A stretch of 64,000 bases of DNA from Todiramphus chloris collaris. Lineage: Eukaryota > Chordata > Aves > Coraciiformes > Alcedinidae. The notes under the pieces were generated by a model, which had not been told where the DNA came from, made no database searches, and saw only the letters and a list, made by a program, of their open reading frames with translations. Below are positions 1 through 12,583 of this stretch, piece after piece. The stretch spans positions 4,835,864 to 4,899,863 of the forward strand of contig JANVCC010000174.1 of assembly GCA_025345505.1 (NCBI GenBank), given 5' to 3'. The number at the start of each line of letters is the position of its first letter. Position 1 is the stretch's first letter. Both the position numbers and the translations under genes were made by a program.

Positions 1-673
1 GACAGGGAGCCAAAGGACTTTGTCACCTGTTAGCTGCCCGGCAGAAATAAAATCCTGTATTTGCAGCCATGATTCAGGGTCAAGAGGTAAGGAGATAAGG
101 CCTGTCTTTTGTGAATGGGAGCTTGACTTTCAGAGAGCAGGAAGTGGGAATGAATGCGGGGAGAATGACAGGAGTCAGGATGGTGAAACTCCAGCCTGCT
201 CTCATCTGATAAGAAAGAGACACCAAACTTAACGCTGGCAGGGCGGCTCTGCTCGGAGGCAGAGGAGAAAGGCAGCCCCTGGCCTGCCCGAGTTTGTTTG
301 GTGTGTTTACAATCAAAGTAATAACATCACTTAGCGTTCGTCAAGAGGAGCGAGGCTGACCCCTGCTCCCCTCGCCCCCGCGCCTCTTGCTCTCCCTTTC
401 TGTTGACCGCTTGCCTCGCTGCAGAAGGCTCGGGATGCTCTGGGAGATGTCTTCCAGGGCACCTGCAGCAGCCCATAATACTGATTAATAGGGATAGCGA
501 GATGTTATCACAGGCCATGGACTTGGAGTGACAGTGCTGTCAGCTCTTGAGCCTCCCTCTCTCCATCTTAGGCCTTCTTCCCCTTTCTGGTAACATTCTG
601 AGTCCGAAGGAAGACACAACCTCCGGTTCTGCAGGCGGAATTTTGAGAGGGAGGTTTCAGAAATCTGCCCGTA

Positions 674-775
674 AATTCATAGAATGGTTTGGGCTTGGAG
701 GGACCTTGAAGGCTATCTTGTTCCAGCCCCACTTCCATGGGCAGAGACACCTCCCACTAGACCAGGCTACCGCGC
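674..775 (-). mobile_element. CR1 retroposon 3' fragment
   Basis: The stretch atagaatggtttgggcttgg followed by agggacctt..ccatgggcag and acacctcccactaga is the reverse complement of the well-known 3' end of avian CR1 LINEs. The fragment is truncated, as most CR1 copies are, and lacks the terminal octamer repeats except one partial copy. It carries no coding part. Confidence 0.85.
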
Positions 776-919
776 TGGGACACGCAGAGCCCGTTGGGCA
801 GGGGTTTGCTCTGTTCATCAGCACTTGGTGGGCAAGGAGACATGGTGCTGGGGCTACTGGTCTTCCTTCCCCTCTGGCTGCAGATGTGTGCTGAGACAGA
901 AACCGGCCTCATGAAAACA

Positions 920-1240
920 GTGCAACGTTACTCCAAAATCTATAACGCGATTTCAGTTTTTTCCTAGACTAAGTAAATGTAATTAGAATTTGCCTGCACC
1001 AAGCAGCAGTTCCCCAGAAAATCATCAATTAATTGATTCCAATTACTCGTAATTGTTTCTCATACATTTCAATTAGTCTGCTGTGTTGTTACCAGCAGTA
1101 CTAGTCAATTATACAAGTAATCAACATGCCTTTAATAACTGTCAGGAAAAGAAGTTGTGAAAAAGAGTTTAGGGAGGCAGGACAACATTGTGATGTCAAA
1201 AAGCACCTATTACACTGATCGATCGTCCAGCTGCAGCGAT
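920..1240. promoter_or_regulatory. Candidate conserved enhancer with homeodomain-type dyads
   Basis: AT-rich, non-repetitive DNA dense in TAAT/ATTA cores. It contains two adjacent perfect dyads: ATCAATTAATTGAT (1024-1037) and AATTAC-TC-GTAATT (1041-1054), plus gtaattag (979-986) and caattagtc (1070-1078). This texture is typical of developmental enhancers around PRDM16-class genes. Function and conservation are inferred, not tested. Confidence 0.45.
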
Positions 1241-1599
1241 TTCTACTGACAGAGAAAACCAAACTGTACAACTTGGATGGTACGAGGAGGCCAAGGACCC
1301 GGTACCCGAGCTGCGGGAAGGCTCCACCTCAGTCCTGTTACTCCACAAATAATGGCTGGAAAGCAACCCGGCTTACAAGTAATTAACATAAAATACATTA
1401 TCTCGTCGTCCGTGAAGGGCAGTTCTATTTACTGGATAAAGTTTGCAAGAGGAGCCGTAGGGGCCGGTTCCGACCGTTTTTGGGCTCTGGTTGTTGCAGA
1501 TTGTGGTAAGGACAAGGCCTCCTGCCTGGAATGCTCCTCGCCCAGAGGTGGCAAACAGCTCGGCTTCGCCCTTGCCTCCGATCCATACAGAAATCCAAA

Positions 1600-1735
1600 G
1601 GACCAAAAACTCAGAGATTGCCCAAACCAATAAAACTAATGAAATAATTAACAGAAGTATTGAAGTGATTATAGTAGATATTTTCACATTGATTAGAGAT
1701 GTGATTTTATTACAAATATTTAAAAATTGACTCTG
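1600..1735. promoter_or_regulatory. Candidate conserved AT-rich element
   Basis: AT-rich unique sequence with several TAAT/ATTA cores (aactaatgaaataattaaca and following, then a run of gattatag/gattagag motifs). It resembles a conserved non-coding element by texture only. Confidence 0.3.
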
Positions 1736-2103
1736 GACGAGAGTAGCAGCTCCTGCTTTCCCAGGCTGGTGGGGAGCTCCCGGAGCGTAGGTCTCTGTGC
1801 ACAGGGCATTCGTTTTTCTGGCGCTGCTGCCCCAGAAGAAGCAGTGGAATAGAGTTGCTTGCCCGTGTGAGGAGCTGTTGCCCGAGGGGGCTCACAGAAC
1901 TAGTGACATTCTAATGACTGCAGACAGGAAAGGTTTTCAGTTTCTTCAAAGTCAGGTATTTTCCATCTTTGGGATGTGTTCAAGAAGCAGCAAACCGAGG
2001 CTGGATCCGCCCGCAAGCTGGTTAAAGCTTCCAGCTTCTGCAGTGTTGAAAAATTCTTTTTCTCTTGTTTTTGCCTTTAGAGTCGAGGTAGGAGAGGAAG
2101 CTG

Positions 2104-2160
2104 CACTTCATTATTATTGCTGTCGTTGTGGTTATTGTTATCATTATCATTGTCACTCTC
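2104..2160. repeat. Degenerate trinucleotide-like repeat (ATT/GTT)
   Basis: Imperfect run of attattattgctgtcgttg type followed by ttattgttatcattatcatt, which reads as a decayed triplet microsatellite. Confidence 0.6.
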
Positions 2161-5100
2161 TACCTGTCTGCCGTTGTTTTCTGTCTCCAGGTCTCCGTGG
2201 GTGTCGGAGAGGAAGAGATGGGGCTGGCTGGCAGTGGCCAGCCCTCTTGTGCAGAATTACATAATTTCCCATTGCAGTCAGCAGTGGAAAGCAAGCCAGC
2301 TCGTGCTCGCTGTTGTGACAGCTCGACTTGGCTGTGAAGTTTTAGAAGCAAATGTCTACGTTCGGAATAGTCTCTCTAGGTTTGGACAGCACTGAAAATG
2401 AAAAAAGGAGGTGTTTGTTCAAACATCATGCTTAAAAAAACTCCCTTGTAAAGGTGTCCTCCCTTAGCTGGGGCACCTTACGTGTGATGCAAATGGCTCT
2501 TCCAGGAGCCTGTCTAATGCTGATACAGTGCTGTAAAAGGTCACTCAGGAATCAAGTGGGATTCCCACATTCTGTTCCGGATCCTGGCCTGCCTTGCAGC
2601 ACCCATCTGAGTCACCTACCTTGATGGACAGCCTCTTTTGTCACCTGTAACAGAGCTTTAGTAAAGGTCAGGGCTGAACGTTTATGGTTTGCTGAGGTAT
2701 CCCTGAAGCTGAAGTGACACTGCTCCCAGGTACTACTGTTACTCCAATTCTATGCACTCAAAACCCTGAGTTCTGTTCCCCTGAGCCTGCTGGGCCAGAC
2801 ACGCCAGCACACGCACCTTGCCAGACTGCGTCACATTGCCAGAGTGTCCCTTTTGCCAGCAGACTGCTGATGTTTACATATTTAATAATGAGGGTAACTA
2901 TTTTTTTCCATTAGAAGAAGAATCATGTAGAATCCAGATACACATCCGTATCGTGCTGTGTCTAGATAGATTTTTAACAAGTTTCTGACTGTCTCACTGT
3001 AATAACCACTAATTCAAATAGGCTGTGGGCAAGATGAAAGGAATTATTGGAAATCTAGTATTTTGAGTGCTGTCAGAAGAAAAGCATTGCTCGGGAGACT
3101 CAGTGTGGCTTGGAAAAGCCCATTATTCAGTAAAGTGATAACAGTATCTGTGATTTAATTAATATTGGTGATTTTTTGATGTGTGTGGACTCCATTCTCG
3201 ACCGAGTAAAGATGTAGCACTAAACAAAGCCTGGGGTCCTTAGGTCAGGGACTGTCACTATGGAGCTGGTATCAGTTACAGAACAGACAGGAACAGATTT
3301 CGTTTATCTGACACGGAGCATTGTGTTGGGAAAGTTGGCAGTGCTAATAATTAGAGATGTGAGCGCTCGCTAAAGAAACCCTGCTTAGCATGTAATCAAT
3401 CTTGACGGAGAAAAGAGAAAGAGAGAAAATGAATCAACGCACACCTGCAAGGTTAGAGGGAACTTAAAAGGATCAGAGAAAGTAAGATCCCATCTTAGGC
3501 AAACACTAGACGCTTTCTGAACGGTCAAACCGCAGCTCTCGGTACGGGAGAGAGAACAACCCAGTCCACGGTCTGGGACCCGCTCCCTGCGCTGCTCTCT
3601 GGTGATTCTTCCTCCCTGAAACAGCGCTGCACGGCAGGGGGGTCCCGTCAGGGTCAGAAACAGCATCATGGCGAGGTCGAGTTTTTGTCAAGCTTTAGTC
3701 CTTAGCAAAGCCAGGGGGCAGGTGTGCCTGCCCTGCGGGTGAGGTGTTGGTGGTTGTCTTTCGGTGAGGTGTTGGCGATACCACCGTTCCATCCCGAGGG
3801 GCTGCGGCAGTGCTGAGCTCACCCCTGTGCTCCAGACCCATCCTCACCCTTGTCTTGGTCAGAACACCTTCTCCTGCTTTGGGCTGTTGATGAAACCTGT
3901 GTTCCTTGCTTGGTACTGAAGGGTACTCGGGCATCTTGCAAGCATGGGCAGCAGACAGAGTGCTTTGAATTGATTTGGAAGAGAGGAGAAGAGGTTCTGG
4001 AGCTCTCTGCCTCCACCAGCAGTACGCTTGCTAGCTTACTTTTTTCATACTCCACATTCCAGCTACGTCCTTCTCATACACGTAATGTAAAGATTAAAAG
4101 TAGGCTGCTGAAGCGTTGCTATTTATTTGCAAAATCTCCCAAGTTGCTAAGAAAACACTAATACAGGCAGAAGTCTTTGAACTTCCCAAGCTTCAGCTGT
4201 AAGAGGCTGGTGTATCAGAGGAGGGTTTGAACATTCCCTGGGAGAATAATTATTTTTGGCAAACTTGCATCGATCCAGTCTAACTTTTCAGCAGTGTGCT
4301 CTGCACAGCGGGTGTCCTTTGCACTCTCTTCCATGTCTTCAGGAAATAAAACTGACAGAAAACTCAATAAGCCAACTGTTTGCCCATTGATCATATTTTG
4401 ATTCAGAAAAATTCAGCAGGCAGCACGCTGCTAAATTATTAACTAAACGTCATCGTTCACAGGGGACATGTTCTTTTGGAACAAAAGAAAATGATCCTTT
4501 CCGTTCGCTAGACAAAGGAGGATCATCTGCTGCTGAAAAGAGCTCCCACCACGAGAACGAATCGGAGCGCGTGCTTGAGTTCAGGGCCATGGTACGGGAA
4601 AGGGGGTGAGCGCAGGGACATGGTGCTGGGCAGCGTCTCTGCTCCCAGGCTGTGCCCAGGGGCTCAGCAGGCTCCTGGTGACTCCACACTTGCCACGTTT
4701 AGACACCTCCTTGCTCGAGGTTGGTGTCGAGCGGTGTGTGCTCACGTATGCACAGCACGCGTGGGTTTCAGTGGGTGTCTGCGCACTTGGACTTGTCCGT
4801 GTGTGCCCAGATGAAGGGTGACTGGTGTCTGCAGGCTGAATTCTGGGTGAGGGCAAAGCCTCGTGGTGTGACCCGTTGGGAAACTGCTGAGCTGTCCTGT
4901 TGCTCTGACTCGTAACGCGATGCTTGGCTCTCAGGTACTTGTATATGTATTTTGACTTCTAATAAAGACTATATTAGGCCCTGGAGACATTTGACATCAT
5001 TTGAAAAATATGACATTAAAACATTCCATGACTGCTGTAAAGGCAGAAAGCCCCCAGACCTTCAGGAGTGATGTAGGTGATGAGAAAAAGAAGAAATATT

Positions 5101-5401
5101 TCCGCATTGAGGTAATACTTCCATAGTGCTTCAAGTTCCATAGCCATACAAACATAATGATCAGATACTCTTTTTTTGGTCCTTTTGTTTCTGGGAAGAA
5201 AAGAAAAGTTTCAAGAAGGAACTGGAACAAAAATGTGTATTTGTTATGAAGTGAAATGTCATTTGGGGTTTGGGTTTTTGTGTTGGAGCCCTGGCCAAAA
5301 GGAGTGTTGCTTTTCATACTGCTTTCTCCCTGAAAGAGTCAGTGTCAGAGGTGAGGCGGGTCTGGCGTGACTTGGTCTGACAACAGATAAATTCACAAAG
5401 C

Positions 5402-5710
5402 TGTTATGGCTCAGCGTGACCAAAAAATCAGTATCCTGGTGTCGCTGTTTATGTCGGGAGCGGAGAGATGCAGCAACATATAAATTCAGCAAGAGCAGGC
5501 AAAAGAAGCAACTTTATTAATTTACAACCCCATTTTTTATCCCCTAGCCCCATAGGACCATTGGTCAGTGATCACCCATCTCCTAGGGCGATTGGCTAAA
5601 GTCCTACAACATCTATTTCAAAATATTTTTCCAATGTACCATAAACAGAACTTAGCAAAACACCATGTGCTAGTCTAGTTTACAAAACCATCCTACTGTT
5701 TCTCATAACA
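5402..5710 (-). mobile_element. Solo LTR of an endogenous retrovirus (309 bp)
   Basis: On the + strand the segment starts TGTTATG and ends CATAACA, a perfect 7-bp terminal inverted repeat with the canonical TG..CA ends. On the minus strand it has, in order, two CCAAT boxes (complements at 5591-5595 and 5560-5564), a TATA-like GGGATAAAAAATGG (about 5530-5543) and AATAAA (5513-5518), which is the promoter and polyadenylation layout of an LTR. No primer-binding site or internal retroviral sequence adjoins either side, so it is a solo LTR. Flanks do not show an exact target-site duplication. The family is not identified. Confidence 0.72.
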
Positions 5711-7329
5711 CGTGTGAGAAAGGCAGGATTCTCACCGAATATTGTGAGAACCTAGGAAAATCCCTCTGCTAGCAGCTTTCCAGCATCCACATCCTGGAGC
5801 GGGGCAGGTCAGAGGTGTATTGGAGAGATCTCCGAGACCTTCACGAGCGCCGGCGCCATCGCCTCGAGTTCCGGAGCACTTCCTGGACGTGAGCGATGCC
5901 ACCATCCGGAGGAGGTGGCTGGTGTTCCGTGGCTGCTGTCACAAAGCAGCAGCAGCTGGAGTGGGGCAGGGCTGGAGATGCTGAGGGTCGCTGGTCCTTG
6001 TCGCCGCGCTCCATCCATTAGCCGATGCTGCCTCCAGAGTACACAGAGGAGCATTGACTGCGCAGACCTGGAACAATATGGGCTTTGTGAGCCCCTTTGC
6101 TGTTGCTGCCGGAGTGGAACCTTCGTAGAGCACCGTGATTTTTTACTTTAGTGCTCAAAAAATGACTTTCCCCTGTGTGTTGCGTATGGAAAATGTTTAT
6201 CGGGCTTTGCTTTTGTTTATATCATTTGAGAAAAGTCATTATGATGTTGTTGGTCAGTTTAATCCAGGCAAAATATGTCAGCCCGATGTGTTTATGTTTT
6301 CTGTTCTGTGCATTTAGTCAGCCTCTTTTACAGCTTTCAGCAGGACACTGAGTTTTTCTGGCAGCTCATGTTCTGACATGGTGTTACCCAGCAGGGGAGA
6401 AATAAAGGGAGGATGTTTAGGTTAATGTGGTTTAATAAAAAGATCTGGTTTTAAGTCTGGAAAAGGCATAGAGAAGAGTCTTTATCCCAGTGTTGATTGT
6501 AAGGGATCTTTTAGCCTCCAAACTCAATGATAGGCTTTGGTTTTGAGAAAATAACGTGGGAGACCTAGTGATTTTTTTTGTAGCTTAGCTGTTGGGAACC
6601 AAATTGTCAGAATTTTACAGCCCTTAGATCCCACGGGTTGACCTTCCCTCGTTAGTGCCGTTGGATTATTTAGGAAAGCAAAAATGTACCCGAGAACAAG
6701 ATGCTCTTCTAAATAGCAGAGACTGAAAGACAATTAGGAAAAAAAAAGAGACCATTTGAGTTGGTATGAAAAGTACCTGATGCTAACGGTCCACAGATCT
6801 GCAGGTGCTGAGGAAAGCACCTCTACTGATCAAAGGTAACCGGTGTTTTAGCCGGAGAGCCCCAGGCAGGCCATGCTCCCTGGTGCATCTCAGCTGCCCA
6901 GCCACCAGTGTTGGTCAGCTTTCCTCCAGCTCTCCCCCCGTGCTGCACAGAAACCAGGCAGCGTTAGGTGGACGGTTTGCAGCGTGATGCCAGATCTCGC
7001 AGGGGTGGTTTTCCTTCTTCGCTTGTTTTTAATTCTGAGTGGTAAATTAATTTAGCAAAGTTTGTCGTTTGGTGCCAAGTGAGTGCGTGGTGCAGGCCCT
7101 GCACCGACTGCAGCTGTCCGGGTGTACGATGGGTGATGAGGTGATGCCGTTGTTACGCTCCGTAACTGTCTTTTCAGTCTTCACTCTGTAGAATGGGAAC
7201 TTCAGGTTTTGCCCGTCTCCTGCAGTTACTCCAGAGTGTCTGGTCTAACGGCCAGAGCTCGAAACCCAGCGGGAGAAAAGGTGATTTAACACCATCGCAT
7301 AGGCGAGGCGTTGAGAAGAAAATCCCAGA

Positions 7330-7900
7330 ACTTTCTCGAAGTTGCGCAGGGCGCCAGCGACACGCTGGGGCACGTGCCCGAGCTTTTTGTCCTCCCGGGC
7401 CAATGCCTTGAGCAGCAGATCATCTTTCCTATTCATCGCTCGAAATAGAGCGGGCTTGCCAGCCGCAGGCCCAGATAGCGAAGAACGCAGGGTATTGTTC
7501 CTATCTAGGTTGGACAGGATGCGCGATCTTTTCTGTCGCCCTTGCCTATTTTGGTCTCCTGAGCCCTCCCGATTTAGTCCGTGGTGCCCCACGTGCTCCC
7601 AGTGTGTATTATGTTATGTTTACTTCAGTTTCAGTCCCAGGAGTTTCTCCGTGCCATCTGGGTTTGTTGGGTTTTTATTTGAAACACCATTTAACAGGCA
7701 AATACGAGTTACTTTGAAATTGCCGTGCCCACTGCGTTTTGTTTTAACAACACCGGCAAATCGTGTAGAGGTTCCCCGTGACTCCCCGGAGACACGCGTG
7801 CCTGCCGGTGCCTCCAACCCACCCCGTGCCTGCGCGTCGCTCCCTGCCGTGCTGAGTGCTCCTTGTACGTCAAGAGGAGCACGCAGCTTCTGCCGTGCAA
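7330..7900. other. CpG-containing unique DNA with a chance minus-strand open frame
   Basis: Moderately GC-rich, many CpGs. A 115-codon open frame lies on the minus strand (7245-7592) with balanced composition, but there is no homologue I recognise, no splice context and no promoter, so it is not called as a gene. Confidence 0.4.
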
Positions 7901-8279
7901 ATGCGCTGGGTTTCTAGCAAAATACACCCTTTGGAAACCATCTGTAGGAGAGCGAGGCTGGGAGAAGCCAGGTAAGACATTCTGGCATCGTTTCCGTCTC
8001 CGCTCCAGCTGGATGGGAGCTGCCCTATTTCGACTGTGCTGCTTTTTCTCCCAGCATCCAGTTTGTGAGATGCAAAAGAAGGGTTTTTATGTGAGGAAAT
8101 CAGGAGAAAACACTGTCGTCATTTTCAGATACGGAGAGATAATTCACTGCCCGGCCACTAGGAATAAGGCTGTATTTTTGCACGTGGAAGATCCAGGGCC
8201 TTGCTCACGGAACGGTGATGAAAGGAGCGCAACGCAGCTGCATTCTGCATGCAGAGTGATGGAAGTGTCCCAGTAGCTT

Positions 8280-8700
8280 TGGCCTGAAATTACAGTAATA
8301 ATTCTGAAATTATAGCAGTCAGAAGTTAATGTATTTCTGCTCAGCATTGTCAGTGGCAAACCAAAGCCCATTAATTTCCCACTCAGTGTTTGTTTGAGAA
8401 ATCATCCCCTGTCAGCTGCTGCTGGTGAACTTGTCTCCTCGCTGCATTCCTAGACATGCTCTCTGTCTCCCGGCGAGGGTCCTATCCCTGCAGGAGATAA
8501 GATACAACCGGTATTCACTATGAGGTGTCAACGGGCCGCTTTATGACACATGATGAGTGATAAAGGCTGTGGAGAGGTGCTGATGTGGCCACATTAGTTA
8601 ATGAGGTCATAGCTGAAGTTGCTGCCCCACTGATAACCTGCAAATCCAAATAATGTGAAGATATCAGTAGGGTGTTCAGAAGCCCTGTCCCCGTATTCTC
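8280..8700. promoter_or_regulatory. Candidate conserved non-coding element
   Basis: Unique sequence with repeated ATTA/TAAT cores (acagtaataattctgaaatt), GATA-type words (ggagataagata, ctgataacc) and a low density of stop-free frames. Texture suggests a conserved element; conservation must be measured. Confidence 0.35.
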
Positions 8701-8725
8701 TTGCTGTCCATCACATTCAAGCACC

Positions 8726-8766
8726 CAATAAAAAAAGAAAAAAAAAAAGAAAAACAAGAAAAAAGA
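8726..8766. repeat. A-rich low-complexity tract
   Basis: Run of A interrupted by single G or C bases; encodes poly-Lys or poly-Phe in chance frames only. Confidence 0.8.
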
Positions 8767-9114
8767 CCGCGCTTCCCAAAGGGTAACGCTCATTCCTTTC
8801 GCAGCTCCGGGAGCTGGTCCAGGCTACGGGAAAGCAGTGGGATGCTGGAAACGTCTGCCGAGGCTCAGTCGAGTGCTGTGGTGGAGAGCCCGGCGCTCGT
8901 CTCGCGGCTAAGGAGAGAGTTGTGTTGGATCAATAGTTCTGAACGTGGCTGGAAAAGCAGGGCTTCAGTGAGCTTGGCCAACTGAAATCCTTCTCTCCAC
9001 CGAACGCATCTCAAAAGAGTCACTATCCTCAGACAAGGCTCCTTTTCATTGGTGATTCTAAATATGTGAAGGGAAGCGTTCCTCGTGTCTCACAAAAAAG
9101 CCCCGGGTCTCAGT

Positions 9115-9400
9115 AACAGTGTTTTTAGCAAGGAGCAGGCGGAACGTGCCCGCGGTTCCGCAGTCCGTCCGGGCACGGGCAGCGACGGACGGTGCGGGAG
9201 CAGCACCCACGGCCTGCGCTCGGCAGGGGCCCCGGCGCGCTGAAGGAGAGGGGATCGCGGCCGTTCAGCCACGCGGACGCGAGAGCTCCGTCGCCGCTTG
9301 AGCTGCTGCCCTGGCCTCTGCGGGGGACGCTTGGCCCGTTTCCCCCGAGGCCTGGCGGGTGTCAGGGCTGGGTCAGAGCGTGCGGGAGCTGCTGTGAGTG
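9115..9400. promoter_or_regulatory. Intronic CpG-rich patch
   Basis: GC-rich with frequent CpG (for example gcgacggacggtgcg and cacgcggacgcgagag), in sharp contrast to flanking AT-rich DNA. It could be a CpG island and thus an orphan or alternative promoter, but there is no adjoining recognisable exon. Confidence 0.45.
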
Positions 9401-11911
9401 GGATCACAGGTGAGCTCAGAGCTTGGAAAACCATATTGTCACTTAAGAATAAAAAAAGAACGCCTGTGATTTGGAAATCTGTTCAATTGTGCGGTTCCCC
9501 CCCTTTTTCTCTTCGTAAACAAGACCTGGCAGCATCTCGTCGTGCTGGTAGTGAACTTTCTGTCCTTCCCTTCTTAGCAGCTCAGGTCTAATTTATTTAA
9601 TCATCGGAGCGAACTTGCAAAGTGCTCCGTGGCTCCTCTTTTGTTTCTAAGGTTCAGATGTATTTTTAGCGCTTGTTACTGACCTGGGCCTGTGCATTGG
9701 AGAAGAATTAATTCTTGTTTTGGGTTTGTTGTTATTCAGACATTCAGAAAAAGGGGGATTTACAGGCTTTGAACACCTCAGGGGCTTTGTTACATGCCGT
9801 TTGTATGTTGTTGGGCTTTTAATGATGATTTGGTTTTTAATGCAACTCCAGCACTGTTGAAAGGTGACAGCCCTGCCGGTAAAGTCCTTGGTTACCCACG
9901 TACCAGCCTGACCCTCGGCGGCAGAGTGGTCTTCCCCAGGAGGCCCAGCAGCCTCAGAGGAGCAGCTCAGAGGGTGAGAGGAGAATGCCCTCTCCCTTGG
10001 CAGGGAAGAACCTCTGCTTAAGAACTGAATGTCCACCAAACACTCCAAGAGTAGCTGAAGTTCCCCCCTGTTTTAGTAGACAGAGGTCAGTGGTTCCCTC
10101 AAGCTGGTTTTACACGTTGGTGGCCTCCAGCCTTCCTAAGCAGAATATTTATGATCAACATGCTATTGATTTCTTTTATCACATCTTCCGCTAATACTGT
10201 TGGTGCGTGTTCTAAACCGTATGGATTCGTTAAGGCAGTTGTCAAGACCTGTATGTGATCTCAGCTGTGTTCCTTTGATATCAAATGGAGTTTTTTTGTT
10301 CCACAGTGAGGGGGTTGTACAAGAAATGCTCCGGTTGGCCATCCCAGCGTTTGAATGTAGCTTTGTACGAAGTTCTTGCGAACAAATATTGACTTTGTAA
10401 AAATTTGTGGAAATCAGAGGCTGATGGGGGGTACAAATATATGTTGGGAGTATTCATGAAAAATGACTGAAAACTCAAAGAGAAAATATCTACAGCATTC
10501 ACCAGGTGGTAGGTTGGTTTTTTGTTTCATTCACATACCTGAACACTGGGTAGTGGGTGCATCTTGTAGGCTTTCAGTACAGTAGGAAGATCCAGAGGTG
10601 AGGTAAATCTGGAGAGGTTTCAGGGAACTAGTTGAACTTTTGGATGCTTATTCTTAGCCAGGCTCTGGAAGTTCACAAGAAGTTCACACATCTCCGTGCG
10701 ATGCTTGGCCTCTGCTCGGAGTGCTGTGAAAGTGCCAATCCAGTAGCTGCAGTTTATTGCTTTTCAGTGGCGGAGCTGCTGGTCACCTTTGGGGTCAAGA
10801 CAGAAACTGCAGAAGTAATAATAACCAAATCCTAAGTCCACGCTCACCTCAGTCAATGAACTTTTTACTCCAGAAAATATAGAACTTCTTGTTCCAGTTC
10901 TTTCTTTTAAATTCTTTGAAAGATCCGTTCTGTAGCGAGCGTGTTGCTAAACCCTTTGTTGTTGTTGTTATTGGTGACGTTCTTGCAGTCCATGCTTGTG
11001 GCAGGAATGCCCAGGGAGGCTGAAGTCTTGGCCTTCTTTATTGCTTTTATCCGAGTTCGGAAGAAAATGCGTGGAAGAGAACAGGCAGGTGTAATTTGGA
11101 AGTCCTCTGCCATGGTTCCGAAACAGGAGGTGTGAGAGCAGTTGCCGTATCTTGCTGGTACTTCAGCTCACACTGGAGGACGTGTGCTGGGCTTGGGGGC
11201 TCAGAGGATGTTCCTCAGGCTCTCCAGGCCTGGTGCTCCTGTCCGCTGGACAGCCTGGCTTGGGCTGCTGCAGCCACTGCTGCTCCCAGCGCGGATACTT
11301 TGGCTCTGCGGATTTGGGAGAGCGTAAAGCTTTCCTGCCTGTGAGAGCAGCTCGAAACCTCACTCTTCCCTGTGTGGCCCTGAGTCTGCACACCCTGTGC
11401 AAAGCCATGTTTTGAAAAGGCTTCGTTTTCAGAAGCGCTAAGTACAGGACTGCTGCCCGTGCCTTCTCTGGGAGCTGCAAAGTGCTCAGCCCTGCTGAAA
11501 ACAAGCCAGTTTGTCTCCGAGTCTGAGGAGTTTTGGGAACAGAACTTCACCTGCCTGTGTTTGTGGGTTTTTAGCTGTTTTCCTCGAAGGAGGAGGAATC
11601 CCTGCTCTCTTTGGTTTCGAGCAGCATTTTGTTGGCATTGCGTCTTTCCTGCTAGCAGGCTTTGTACTTTATAGCAGACCAGCTGAGTAACGGGTAACAG
11701 TTTAATGGCCCAACTGGTCCCATAAAAGGTGTCACAATCCATTAATCTATTTCCCTTGTATAGTTGGTCTCAAGGAGTGACAGCATCGAACCTTTACATT
11801 TAGCATGTAGATATTTTATGGCTTTTCTTCACAGTACCCAAGCTGGGTTTCCCACAGCGCTCTCACAGTGACGGACCCAGGCCTGAAACGTGAGCCCAGG
11901 CTTGGAGCTGG

Positions 11912-11976
11912 CTCCTGCTGATCCCCCAGCTCCTGCTGATCCCCCAGCCCCTGCTGATCCCCCAGCTCCTGCCCAC
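11912..11976. repeat. 18-bp tandem repeat, about 3.5 copies
   Basis: Unit ctcctgctgatcccccag starts at 11912, 11930 and 11948 (the third with one change), followed by a partial fourth copy at 11966. Confidence 0.85.
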
Positions 11977-12568
11977 CTTGCCCATATGACTTATCCTCAC
12001 GAGGAGGACCCGCAGCTCCTGCAGTGACGGGTGAGGTGCTCCTTGACTCTTCAGTAAGATGAACTTACCATCTCCACGTGGCTGACTTGTTTTTTCTCCT
12101 GGGATTAGAGAACTAAATTCTACAGTAGACCCCAGCCGTGCCCAGAACCACAGGGAGAGATGGGAAAACGGTGGCTGGGTGACGTTTGAAGGATTGTTAA
12201 TGTTTGAAACCTCTGGTGACCAGCTAAAGAGGTGAGAGGATAACAGTTAGCAAGTGGAACACCGGGAGACAGATAGACTCCAGCCTCCAGTGCTTCCCCA
12301 CCTTCGGAAGAACACCGCAGGAACAAAACTGGGTCTCAGCTCTGCTCCCTTGAGTCAAGTCAGGCAGCTGCTGCAGCAGTTCCTTCTCCTCACCCACTGC
12401 ATGAAGCACAGACCTTCTTCCTACCGGTGAGCTGCTGAGCCCACCTTGCCAGCTCTGCCTTCCTCTGTGCTCTGATCCTGAGAGAGAAGTGGCAAAAAAT
12501 CCTCACTCTTTTTGCTGAGCACGTTGTGCTGAGTCCACTAGGGACTTCCAAGCTCAAGCTCCTTGTGT

Positions 12569-12583
12569 ACCCCCCCCCCCCAG
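12569..12583. repeat. Poly-C tract
   Basis: About twelve consecutive C followed by AG; a mononucleotide run likely to vary between individuals. Confidence 0.7.

Noticed and set aside
7245..7592. 115-codon minus-strand frame with balanced composition
   Set aside because: Looked protein-like at first, but I recognise no family and see no promoter, splice signals or polyadenylation context.
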